This document shows, one piece after another, positions 53,381 to 62,657 of a DNA stretch of 64,000 bases. Each line of letters opens with the position of its first letter. Position 1 is the first letter of the stretch. The notes under the pieces are model-generated. The model saw only the letters and a program-made list of their open reading frames with translations. It did not search any database and was not told where the DNA came from. Origin of the DNA: Mesorhizobium sp. 131-2-1 (GTDB taxonomy: Bacteria > Pseudomonadota > Alphaproteobacteria > Rhizobiales > Rhizobiaceae); assembly GCF_016756535.1 (NCBI RefSeq), contig NZ_AP023247.1:4092501-4156500 (forward strand), given 5' to 3'. The position numbers and the translations under genes were made by a program.

Positions 53381-54013
53381 GTGGCAGTTGCACAGCCGGG
53401 CACAGCGGATGCCGAATTGCTGGCGAAGGCGCACAAGCAGCTGCTGGCCGACACGTCCATCCAGTTCGACCTGCCGGCCTTCGCGCCGCCCCAGCCGCCG
53501 GCCTGGCTGAAGCCACTGCTGGATTTCCTGGCCCAGCTCGGCCCCTATATGATCTACCTGTTCTGGGGCGCGGTGATATCGGGCGCCACGATCATCCTGT
53601 TTCTGGTCGTTCTCGAAATGAAAGGCATTGCCTGGCGCCTGCCGTGGCGGCGCGCGCGGGGCGAAGCCGAGGCGGAGGAGGAATGGCGGCCGGACGTTGC
53701 CGCAGCTCAAATCCTGCTGTCGGAAGCCGACGCCCTTGCGGCGCGCGGCGACTATGACGAGGCGGTCCATCTGCTGCTTCGCCGCAGCGTTGCCGACATT
53801 GCCGGGCGGCTGCCCGACTTCCTGCGGCCGTCGCTGACGGCGCGCGACATCGCCAATGCCCCTTCCCTGCCGTCGCGGGCGCGCGGCGCCTTCAGCGAGA
53901 TCGCGCGCATCGTCGAGGCTGCGCTGTTCGCCCGCCGGCCGGTCGGCGCCGAGGGCTGGCAGAAGGCGCGCGGCGCCTATGAGCGCTTCGCCTTCCGGGA
54001 TGCCTGGGCATGA
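53381..54013 (+). CDS. DUF4129-domain membrane protein
   Basis: This 210-residue protein has one transmembrane helix (about residues 55-80, MIYLFWGAVISGATIILFLVVLEM) and a cytosolic C-terminal DUF4129-type domain (GDYDEAVHLLLRRSVADIAGRLPDFLRPSLTARDIA). The GTG at 53381 with GGGAG 7 nt upstream is the most credible start; upstream extension has no sense. DUF4129 proteins commonly pair with MoxR ATPases. It overlaps the next gene by 4 bp and begins the rightward envelope cluster. Confidence 0.8.
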   Translation: MAVAQPGTADAELLAKAHKQLLADTSIQFDLPAFAPPQPPAWLKPLLDFLAQLGPYMIYLFWGAVISGATIILFLVVLEMKGIAWRLPWRRARGEAEAEEEWRPDVAAAQILLSEADALAARGDYDEAVHLLLRRSVADIAGRLPDFLRPSLTARDIANAPSLPSRARGAFSEIARIVEAALFARRPVGAEGWQKARGAYERFAFRDAWA

Positions 54014-55207
54014 GCGCGCAGGCAGCCGAGGAACAAGAACCGTTCAGCCGCAGGACACTGTTCTGGGGTATCTTCGCCAGCCTGTTCGCCGCCGCCGGGT
54101 TCTTCCTCCTGTCGACATATGCTCCGGACTTCCGTGCTCCGAGCAATGGTGGTGCGACGCCACTGTCCAAGGGCGGCACCGGCTATGCCGGGATCGTCGA
54201 ATGGCTGAAACTGACTGGTACCCCACCGCCGATGGCGCGCAGCGAGGAGGATCTGAGCACCAGGCTGGTGTCCGGCTTCCTGCTGATCGTCACCATATCG
54301 CCCGACAGCGACCCGGCCGCGCTCGACCGCATCATCAAGCTCCGGTCGGGCAAGGATACGCTTTTCGTGCTGCCCAAATGGCAAACCCTGCCACTACAAA
54401 CGCACGACGGCTGGGAGATGAAAATCGAGCGCTTGCCCGAGGCGGTCGTGAACGAGTGGCTCGGCCGCATTGCAAAGGCCAAGCTCGGTGTCGGCAAGAG
54501 CACGATCGAACACCTCGACATTGGAGGGCATCTCGTCGCCGCTCCCGAAGACATGCAATGGGTGGCCGACGATCACCCGCTGATCTCCGCCGGCAATGGC
54601 AAGGCCGTTCTGATCGAACTCGACGACAAGCCCTTCTACATCCTGACCGACCCGGACCTGATCAACAACGCTGCGCTCAAGGATCTCGACAAAGCTCGGG
54701 CTGCGCTCGACCTGATCGCCATGCTGGAACCCGGCAAGGGTGCGGTGATGTTTGATCTCACGCTGCACGGCGCCGGGCGCAAATACGACCTCGCCAAGCT
54801 TTTGGTCGAGCCGCCCTTCCTGGCGCTGACACTGTCGATCCTCGCCGCCGCGGCGCTGGCCTTCCTGCACGGGCTTGGCCGGTTTGGGCCGCCGCGCGCC
54901 GAAGGCCGGGCGATCGCCTTCGGCAAGCGGGCGCTGGTCGACACCACGGCGATGCTGTTCAAGCGCGCCGGACGACTGGAGGAACTGGGCGATCGCTATG
55001 GCGCGCTGATGCGGCAGCGCGCCGGCGCGCTGCTCGGCGCCCCGCACGGGCTGCAGGGCGAAGCGCTCGACCGCTGGCTCGATTCCCGTGACAAGGGCGA
55101 GGCCCAGGGGTTCACAACGCGGCTCAAGGCTGCGGACAATGCCAGCACGCTGGCGGACATGCATGAGGCAGCCGAACGGCTGCACGACTGGACGGCAAGG
55201 AGGCTCG

Positions 55208-55221
<14 letters not shown>
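54010..55221 (+). CDS. DUF4350-domain membrane protein
   Basis: This 403-residue protein has an N-terminal helix (about 18-38) and a second hydrophobic segment (FLALTLSILAAAALAFLHGLG, about 277-297). The extracytoplasmic domain between them follows the DUF4350 pattern (SKGGTGYAGIVEWLKL...LVSGFLLIVTISPD). It is found alongside MoxR, DUF58 and DUF4129 genes in many bacteria; the function is unknown. It overlaps both neighbours (4 bp before, 14 bp after), so translation is coupled. Confidence 0.82.
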
Positions 55222-56160
<939 letters not shown>

Positions 56161-56164
<4 letters not shown>

Positions 56165-57465
56165 TCTATCCGAGCGGCAGAGCGGTCTGGGCAGCGGCGG
56201 CGGGAGCGATCCCGGCCTTCCTGATCGCGCTGGCGCTGCCGTCCTTCTGGTATCTCGGTCTGCTCTGGATCTGCCTGCTGCTTGCCTTCCTGGCGGTGGA
56301 CGCGGCCGCCGGTCGCGGGCGCGCCTCGCTCAGCGCCAGCCTCGACGCGCCGCCGCAGGTGGGCGTCGGCGGGCGTTTCGCCGTCCATGTCGCCGCCAGC
56401 CTCGGCAGGCAGGCGCGCATGCTGCAGGCGCGCGTCGGGCACGACCAGCGGCTGGAGCCGATCAAGGGCACCGGCGGCGCGCTGCCGGCGGATGGCGGCA
56501 CGCTCGACCTCGAATTCACGGCACTCCGGCGCGGCATGGCCAATTTCGACCGGCTGTGGCTGCGCTGGCTCGGGCCGTTCGGGCTGGTCTGGAACCAGGT
56601 CGTGCTGCCGATGGACGAGAAGGTGGCGGTGCTGCCCGACGTCAGCCGCGCCCGTGACGAGGCGATCACGCTTCTGCAGCGCTCGGCGCAGGCCGACGGT
56701 CATGCCCAAAAGCGCGCCGGCCAGGGCCGCGAGTTCGAGGCGCTGAAGGATTATCAGCCCGGCATGGGCCGGCGGATGATCGACTGGAAGCGCAGCGCCC
56801 GCCACGGCAAGCTTCTGGCGCGCGAGTTCCGGATCGAGGAGAACAACAACATCGTGCTCGCCATCGACAGCGGGCGCCTGATGTGCGAGCCGGTCGACGG
56901 CGTGCCGAAGGTGGACCGCGCGGTGACGGCGGCGCTGCTGTCGGCCTTCATTGCGCTGAAGGGCGGCGACCTCGTCAGCCTGTTCTCCTTCGACGCGCGG
57001 CCGCGCGTCTCCAGCGGCGCGGTGCGCGGCTCCGCCGGCTTCCCGATGATCCAGAAGCGGGCTGCCGAGATCGACTATTCCAGCGAGGAGACCAATTTTA
57101 CGCTGGCGCTGACGACGCTCGCGGCCAGGCTCGACCGGCGCTCGCTGGTCATCATCTTCACCGATTTCGTCGACCCGATCAGCGCCGAGCTGATGCTGCG
57201 CACCGTCGGCCGGCTGACCGAGCGGCACCTGGTGCTGTTCATGATGATGAAGGATGTCGAACTGGAGAGCCTGGCCGACATGCCGCCCGCGACGCCGGAG
57301 GACGTGGCGCGCGCCGTCACGGCCGGCGGCCTGCTCCGGGAACGGCAGGTGGTGATCGGGCGGCTGAGGCTGCTCGGCGCGCATGTCATCGAGGCCGATC
57401 ATCAGCGGCTCGGCCCGGCGCTGGTCGAGCGCTATCTCGAGCTCAAGCAGGAGAATCTTTTGTGA
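56161..57465 (+). CDS. DUF58-domain protein
   Basis: This 434-residue protein has two N-terminal helices (about 8-50) and a C-terminal DUF58 domain with the signature GREFEALKDYQPGMGRRMIDWKRSARHGKLLAREFRIEENNN. A VWA-like region (IVLAIDSGRLM) follows, with the metal-site Asp and Ser largely kept. DUF58 proteins are typical MoxR clients. The TTG start at 56161 overlaps the moxR stop and has GGAAG 8 nt upstream. Confidence 0.9.
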
Positions 57466-58481
57466 CGATCCCGGCCGGCACCGATGCGGTACGCCAGACG
57501 CTCGCCAGCTTCCGCCAGGAGCGCGAGGCCGACTGGCAGGCGTTCGAGGCGCTGCTGGCGCGGGTCGAGAAACGGGCGCCGCGCACGCTGTCGGAAGACG
57601 AGCTTCTGTCGCTGCCGCTGCTCTACCGCTCGGCGCTGTCCTCGCTCTCGGTGGCCAGGGCGACGTCGCTCGACAATGCGCTCGTCTCCTATCTCGAAGC
57701 GCTCTGCCTGCGCGGCTATTTCTACCTTTACGGCGCCCGGCGCGGCTTGCGGCAGCGCATCGGCGATTTCTTCCTGCACGACTGGCCGAACGCCATCCGT
57801 GCGCTGTGGCGCGAGACCCTTGTGTCGGTCGGGCTGACGGCGGTCGGAGCCGGCGCAGGCTACTGGCTGGTGGCGTCCAACAAGGGCTGGTACGACGCCA
57901 TCATTGCTCCGAGCCTCGCCGGCGGGCGCAATCCGGATTCGTCGGCCGAGATGCTGCGCAGCGTGCTCTATGGCGGCGCCGACAGCCAATTCCTGTCGAG
58001 CTTTGCCGCCTATCTCTTCACCCACAACACCCAGGTGGCGATCTTCGCCTTTGCGCTCGGCTTTGCCTTTGCCGCGCCGAGCGTGCTGATCATCCTGATG
58101 AACGGCTGCATGCTCGGCGCGATATTCCAGATCTACGCCGCCAAGGGGCTGGGTTTCGGGCTCGGCGGCTGGCTCGCCATCCATGGCACCACCGAGCTGT
58201 TCGCCATCGCGCTGGCGGGGGCCGCCGGCATGCGCATCGGCACGCGCATCGCCTTTCCCGGCGAGTTGACCCGGATGGCGTCCGCCGCCGAGGCCGGACG
58301 GATCGCCGCGACGGTCATGGTCGGCGTCGTCGTGATGCTTTTGTTTGCCGGCCTGCTCGAAGGCACCGGCAGGCAGACGATCACCGACGATGGCGCTCGC
58401 TACGCCATTGGCGGCGGCATGCTGGCGCTATGGGTTGCCTATTTCTATCTGTTCCGAATGGTGCGGCATGGCGATGGCTAG
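57462..58481 (+). CDS. SpoIIM-like membrane protein
   Basis: This 339-residue protein belongs to the stage II sporulation protein M family (DUF95), found in non-sporulating bacteria too. A soluble N-terminal helical region (about 1-105) is followed by about six membrane helices, including FIFTHNTQVAIFAFALGFAFAAP-like and LAIHGTTELFAIALAGAAGMRIG segments typical of the family. The GTG at 57462 has AGGAG 8 nt upstream and overlaps the DUF58 stop. It overlaps the following RDD gene by 14 bp. Confidence 0.9.
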   Translation: MTIPAGTDAVRQTLASFRQEREADWQAFEALLARVEKRAPRTLSEDELLSLPLLYRSALSSLSVARATSLDNALVSYLEALCLRGYFYLYGARRGLRQRIGDFFLHDWPNAIRALWRETLVSVGLTAVGAGAGYWLVASNKGWYDAIIAPSLAGGRNPDSSAEMLRSVLYGGADSQFLSSFAAYLFTHNTQVAIFAFALGFAFAAPSVLIILMNGCMLGAIFQIYAAKGLGFGLGGWLAIHGTTELFAIALAGAAGMRIGTRIAFPGELTRMASAAEAGRIAATVMVGVVVMLLFAGLLEGTGRQTITDDGARYAIGGGMLALWVAYFYLFRMVRHGDG

Positions 58482-59334
58482 ACGCGCCACCCTCGCGCCG
58501 ACGCGGCCGCTGATCACGCCGGAAGGCGTCGATCTGCGCATCAAGCTGGCCGACGCCGGCACGCGGGCCGCCGCCTTCCTGCTCGATGTGGTGATCATCG
58601 CCACCGCCGCGGTCGTCATCACCATCGTCGCGCTGTTCGGACTTCACGGCATCGGCTTCGGCGGGCTGCAGCCGCTGTTCGTCGTCTGGATCATTCTGAT
58701 CTTCCTGCTGCGCAACGCCTATTTCATCGCCTTCGAGGCCGGCCGCCGCGCCGCGACGCCCGGCAAGCGCATCGTCGGCATCCGGGTCGCTTCGCGCAGC
58801 GGCGCCGGTCTGTCGGTCGACCAGGTCATCGCGCGCAATCTGATGCGCGAGATCGAGATCTTCCTGCCGCTGTCGATCATCGCCGGACGCGGCGGCGCCG
58901 GCGTCGCCGATACGTTGACCACCGTCTTTGGACTGGTGTGGGCGCTGCTCTTCGCGCTCTTCCCGCTCTTCAACCGCGACCGGCTGCGCATCGGCGACCT
59001 GCTCGCCGGGACATGGGTGGTCGAGGCGCCAAGGCTGAAGCTGGTCGAGGATCTGTCGCGGAGGAAAGATCCGGTGGCGGGGGTCTTCCGTTTCAGCCAG
59101 GCGCAGCTCGACGCCTATGGCATCGCCGAGTTGCACAAGCTGGAAGAGGTGCTGCGCCGCGACGACTACTTCGCGCTGCGGACGGTGGCGGACACGATCG
59201 GCAAGAAGATCGGCGTGACGGTCGAAGCGCCGGATTCCAAGGCGTTCCTCACGGCCTATTATGGTGAGCTCAGGGCGCATCTCGAGCGCAAGCTGCTGCT
59301 TGGGAATCGCAAGACGGACAAGCACGCGCGGTAA
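58468..59334 (+). CDS. RDD-family membrane protein
   Basis: This 288-residue protein begins MAMARRATLAP and contains an RDD domain (DAGTRAAAFLLDVVIIATAAVV, GRRAATPGKRIVGIRVAS) with about four helices and a soluble C-terminal tail of about 90 residues. RDD proteins are proposed transporters or scaffolds and often close MoxR clusters. The ATG at 58468 gives the correct domain start; an earlier frame to 58345 overlaps spoIIM and is not native. Confidence 0.88.
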   Translation: MAMARRATLAPTRPLITPEGVDLRIKLADAGTRAAAFLLDVVIIATAAVVITIVALFGLHGIGFGGLQPLFVVWIILIFLLRNAYFIAFEAGRRAATPGKRIVGIRVASRSGAGLSVDQVIARNLMREIEIFLPLSIIAGRGGAGVADTLTTVFGLVWALLFALFPLFNRDRLRIGDLLAGTWVVEAPRLKLVEDLSRRKDPVAGVFRFSQAQLDAYGIAELHKLEEVLRRDDYFALRTVADTIGKKIGVTVEAPDSKAFLTAYYGELRAHLERKLLLGNRKTDKHAR

Positions 59335-59352
59335 GACGCATTTTTGCTACAG

Positions 59353-59679
59353 TTACGACGTCAAAAACAAAAACAGGCAGATTAAGGTAATGCCCATTAT
59401 TTGCAAGAATCGAACTATCAGCGCTTGTCTTTCAATTAACTTTTCCCTAAGGCCTCGCTCGCTATCATCGTACTTCACATATCCATAAAACATAATCATC
59501 GACACTACTAGTAAAAAAATACCTCTTATAATATGACTCCCGCTAAAGTTCCCATCTCCGTATATTGTTATCCACCCACCAATTCCATTAATAATCAAAA
59601 TTGAAATAATAAACACTGATATCATCAAAAAGATGTACAGTGCCTTTAGGCTTAGTTGTGAACTGCTCCTTGCATTCAT
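59353..59679 (-). CDS. Small AT-rich membrane protein
   Basis: This 108-residue protein starts MNARSSSQLSLKALYIFLMISVFIISILII. Hydrophobic segments at about 15-35, 50-70 and 90-108 make it an integral membrane protein with charged loops (YDDSERGLREKL). Base composition is strikingly AT-rich against its neighbours, which suggests recent transfer or relaxed constraint. A recognisable family is not evident. The start is uncertain because no strong ribosome site precedes it and the frame extends upstream to 59820. Confidence 0.55.
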   Translation of the reverse strand: MNARSSSQLSLKALYIFLMISVFIISILIINGIGGWITIYGDGNFSGSHIIRGIFLLVVSMIMFYGYVKYDDSERGLREKLIERQALIVRFLQIMGITLICLFLFLTS

Positions 59680-59767
59680 CACTTTCAGTTCACCATACGC
59701 TCGCCATCTCTCGACAACCGACTTCCTACTGACACCAACTCGGTTCCAGTCAGTGCGGCCCTCCCAC

Positions 59768-60454
59768 CTACCCCACCCACTTCTCATAGTCGGACACCAA
59801 CAGGTGCACCGGCGCGACATCCTCGTCGATGTTGGAGAAGCGTCCGATCGGCTCGCGGAAGACGTTGTCGGTCAGGTCGTCATTGACGGTCGAGACCTCG
59901 CCGATCAGCACATCCTTGCCCTCGGCCCAGAAGGCGTGCCAGACGCCGGGCAGAAGGGTGACACTCTGGCCCGGATCGAGCTTCAAGAGCCCGCCGGCCG
60001 GCAATCTGGTGATGGTGCCGTCGACCGGCACCGACACTTCGGCCTTCGGATCGATGCCGCCTTCACGATCGTGCATGAACAGTTCCAGCACCAGCTTGCC
60101 GCCACCGCGGTTGATGATGTCCTCGGCCTTGATGTTGTGGCGATGCATCGGCGACAGCTGGTCCTTGCGTGAGATCATGATCTTCTCGGCGTAAAGCATG
60201 CCCATGCCGAGCTTCATGTCCTCGTAGCGGCCGTTGCGGACGGTGAACAGGAACAGGCCAAGCTCGTCGAATTTCTCCTGGCCGTAGTCGGTGATGTCCC
60301 AGCCGAGGCGCGAGGTGAAGATGGCCGAAGAGTCTCCCTTATGCGCCTTCATCTCTTCCGGCGACCAATAAGCAAAGGGCGGCATGATGTAGCCGAACGA
60401 GCGGATGAAGGCGTCGGCTTCGCGGATGATGTCGTTGATCTTGGAGCGTTTCAT
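59768..60454 (-). CDS. D-lyxose isomerase-like cupin (DUF1498 family)
   Basis: This 228-residue cupin-type isomerase belongs to the family that includes D-lyxose isomerase interconverting D-lyxose and D-xylulose. Metal ligands are probably in SPMHRHNIKAEDIINRG and PGVWHAFWAEG. The N-terminus KRSKINDIIREADAFIRSFG matches family expectations. The ATG at 60452-60454 has GAGGA upstream. No sugar kinase or transport genes adjoin, so the natural sugar is unknown. It is divergent from the D-threonine-aldolase-like gene. Confidence 0.82.
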   Translation of the reverse strand: MKRSKINDIIREADAFIRSFGYIMPPFAYWSPEEMKAHKGDSSAIFTSRLGWDITDYGQEKFDELGLFLFTVRNGRYEDMKLGMGMLYAEKIMISRKDQLSPMHRHNIKAEDIINRGGGKLVLELFMHDREGGIDPKAEVSVPVDGTITRLPAGGLLKLDPGQSVTLLPGVWHAFWAEGKDVLIGEVSTVNDDLTDNVFREPIGRFSNIDEDVAPVHLLVSDYEKWVG

Positions 60455-60608
60455 GGGTCCTCTTCCTCCGGCCGCTGCCTGCTGAAATTGTACCATCCGC
60501 ATAGCCGAATGCCGATCCGCTGTCGACGCAAACTAACGGCTCTGGCCCCGTGACATCCGACCGGATCGAGGCCATAACGCGACCGGTTTTTGTGGTGGTG
60601 ACAATCTC

Positions 60609-61667
60609 ATGCCAAGCATAGACGACCTCGATACGCCGGCGATCCTGATCGACGCGGCCCGCGCCGAAGCCAACATCAAAAAGGCGCAGGCGCATGCCGA
60701 CAGCCACGGGCTGAAGCTGCGCCCACACATCAAGACGCACAAGCTGCCCTATTGGGCAAAAAAGCAGGTGGCGGCCGGCGCGGTCGGCATCACCTGCCAG
60801 AAGATCGGCGAGGCCGAGGTGATGGCCGATGCCGGGCTAACCGACATCTTTCTCCCCTACAACATCCTCGGCCGCGCCAAGCTGGAGCGGCTGAAGGCGC
60901 TGCACGGCCGTGTGACGCTGTCGGTGACGGCGGACAGCCGGGAAACGCTGGAAGGTCTTGCCGCGACCTTCACCGATGCCGGCCACCCGCTGCCGGTGCT
61001 GGTCGAGTGCGACACCGGCATGGGCCGCTGCGGTGTGCAGACGGCGGCCGAAGCCTCGGCGCTGGCGAAGGCGATCGACAGCGCCAAGGGCCTGACCTTC
61101 GGCGGGCTGATGACCTATCCGGCGGCGGGCAAGCAGGCGGAGGCGGAGGCATGGCTCGCAGCGGCCAAGCAGGCCCTTGCCGCGGCGGGGCTTGAATGCC
61201 AGCGCATCTCCAGCGGCGGCACGCCTGATATGTGGCGCTCGGGCGAGGACAGCGTCGTCACCGAATACCGGCCGGGTACCTACATCTATCTGGACCGCTA
61301 CCAGGTCGCCAAAGGCGTCGGCAGCCTCGACGACTGCGCGCTGACGGTGCTCGCGACCGTCGTCAGCCATCCGACGCCGACCCGCGCCATCCTCGATTCA
61401 GGCAGCAAGGCGCTCTCCAGCGACACGCTGGGGTTGGCCGATTTCGGCGAGTTGCTAGGCATTCCCGGCGCCAGGATCACCGGCCTCAGCGAGGAGCACG
61501 GCAATGTCACGCTTTCGGGCGAGGCAAAGCTGCGCATCGGCGAGCGTGTGCGCGTCGTGCCCGACCATTGCTGCGTGGTGACGAACCTGTTCGACCAGGT
61601 GCATCTGGTCGACGGCGACCAGGTGCTTGAGACGCTGCCGGTAGCGGCGCGTGGGAAGATGGGGTGA
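60609..61667 (+). CDS. D-threonine aldolase / D-serine dehydratase-like PLP enzyme
   Basis: This 352-residue fold-type III PLP enzyme of the DSD1/D-threonine aldolase family splits D-3-hydroxyamino acids or dehydrates D-serine. The PLP Lys lies in LRPHIKTHK, the phosphate-binding region in SGGTPDMWRS, and metal ligands in SEEHGNVTL and VPDHCCVV near the C-terminus. The ATG lies in MPSIDDLDTPAILID, standard for the family. It converges with ccmC with no spacer between the stops, which is tight for two unrelated genes. Confidence 0.88.
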   Translation: MPSIDDLDTPAILIDAARAEANIKKAQAHADSHGLKLRPHIKTHKLPYWAKKQVAAGAVGITCQKIGEAEVMADAGLTDIFLPYNILGRAKLERLKALHGRVTLSVTADSRETLEGLAATFTDAGHPLPVLVECDTGMGRCGVQTAAEASALAKAIDSAKGLTFGGLMTYPAAGKQAEAEAWLAAAKQALAAAGLECQRISSGGTPDMWRSGEDSVVTEYRPGTYIYLDRYQVAKGVGSLDDCALTVLATVVSHPTPTRAILDSGSKALSSDTLGLADFGELLGIPGARITGLSEEHGNVTLSGEAKLRIGERVRVVPDHCCVVTNLFDQVHLVDGDQVLETLPVAARGKMG

Positions 61668-62420
61668 TCAGTTAGCCTGCCTTGCCGCCACCCTGCGCAT
61701 CGCAATCACCCGGCGGCGGCGGATTTCCGTGCGCATCGCCATCAGGTGCAGGGCGAAGAACAGCACGGTGAAGCCGAGCGCCATCACCAGCAGCGGCCAG
61801 AGCATCGATGGGTCGATGGTCGAACCGCCCATGCGGAACACCGAGGCCGGCTGATGCAGCGTGTTCCACCAGTCGACCGAGAATTTTATGATCGGGATGT
61901 TGATGAAGCCAACGAGCGTGATGATGGCGGCGGCCCAGGCGGCACGGCTGGCATCATCCAGCGCGCGGGTCAGCGCGATGATGCCGAGATACATCAGGAA
62001 CAGCACGAAGACCGAGGTGAGCCTGGCATCCCACACCCACCAGGTGCCCCACATCGGCTTGCCCCAGATCGAACCGGTGATCAGCGCCAGCGCCGTGAAG
62101 GTGGCGCCGATGGGGGCCGCCGATTTCAGCGCGACATCGGCCAGCGGATGGCGCCACACCAGCGTGCCGAGCGCCGAAACTGCCATCAGCGAGTAGCACA
62201 TCATGGCGAGCCAGGCGAAAGGCACGTGGATGTACATGATGCGCACCGTGATGCCCTGCTGGAAATCCTCAGGTGCTACGAAGCTCATGTAGAGCCCGAC
62301 GGCAAGGAGGAGCACGGCAACCGAGGCCAGCCATGGCACCAGCCTGTCGGCCAGTCCGACGAAGCGCGTCGGGTTGGCGAGGTCGGCCCAGCCGTTCAGG
62401 CGTGAAGTGGTGTCGCTCAT
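61668..62420 (-). CDS. ccmC: Heme exporter protein CcmC
   Basis: This 250-residue, six-helix membrane protein of system I cytochrome c maturation has the tryptophan-rich heme-handling motif WGTWWVWDARLTS and conserved His residues in YIHVPFAWL and NTLHQPASVF. CcmC loads heme onto CcmE in the periplasm. In most relatives it lies in a ccmA-ccmB-ccmC-ccmD run, but here a repeat separates it from ndvA upstream and the DTA-type gene ends right at its stop. The other ccm genes, including ccmD, are not visible. Confidence 0.95.
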   Translation of the reverse strand: MSDTTSRLNGWADLANPTRFVGLADRLVPWLASVAVLLLAVGLYMSFVAPEDFQQGITVRIMYIHVPFAWLAMMCYSLMAVSALGTLVWRHPLADVALKSAAPIGATFTALALITGSIWGKPMWGTWWVWDARLTSVFVLFLMYLGIIALTRALDDASRAAWAAAIITLVGFINIPIIKFSVDWWNTLHQPASVFRMGGSTIDPSMLWPLLVMALGFTVLFFALHLMAMRTEIRRRRVIAMRRVAARQAN

Positions 62421-62488
62421 GCCGACCTAAATAGACCCGCGGCGTGTGTTGGGCAATCGAGTAGTTGTCGCAGGCAGGGCAGGCTCTT

Positions 62489-62644
62489 CCTTCTCCCCCT
62501 GTGGGAGAAGGTGGATCGGCGCGCAGCGCCGAGACGGATGAGGGGTGCTGGAAGGAATGAGGCGGTTCACCGCGAGGCTATGCCAAGCTGGAGCACCCCT
62601 CATCCGGCCGCTTCGCGGCCACCTTCTCCCACAAGGGGAGAAGG
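62489..62644. repeat. Palindromic repeat, family B, copy 2
   Basis: A 156-bp copy of the element at 3355-3540: the same end hairpins (CCTTCTCCC/GGGAGAAGG), the same GGTGGATCGGCGCGCAGCGC block and the same ATGAGGGGTGCTGGAA block, with a slightly different centre. It lies between ndvA and ccmC, both leftward, and is expected to fold in the transcript downstream of ndvA. Confidence 0.9.
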
Positions 62645-62657
62645 GAAAGGCGCTCAA

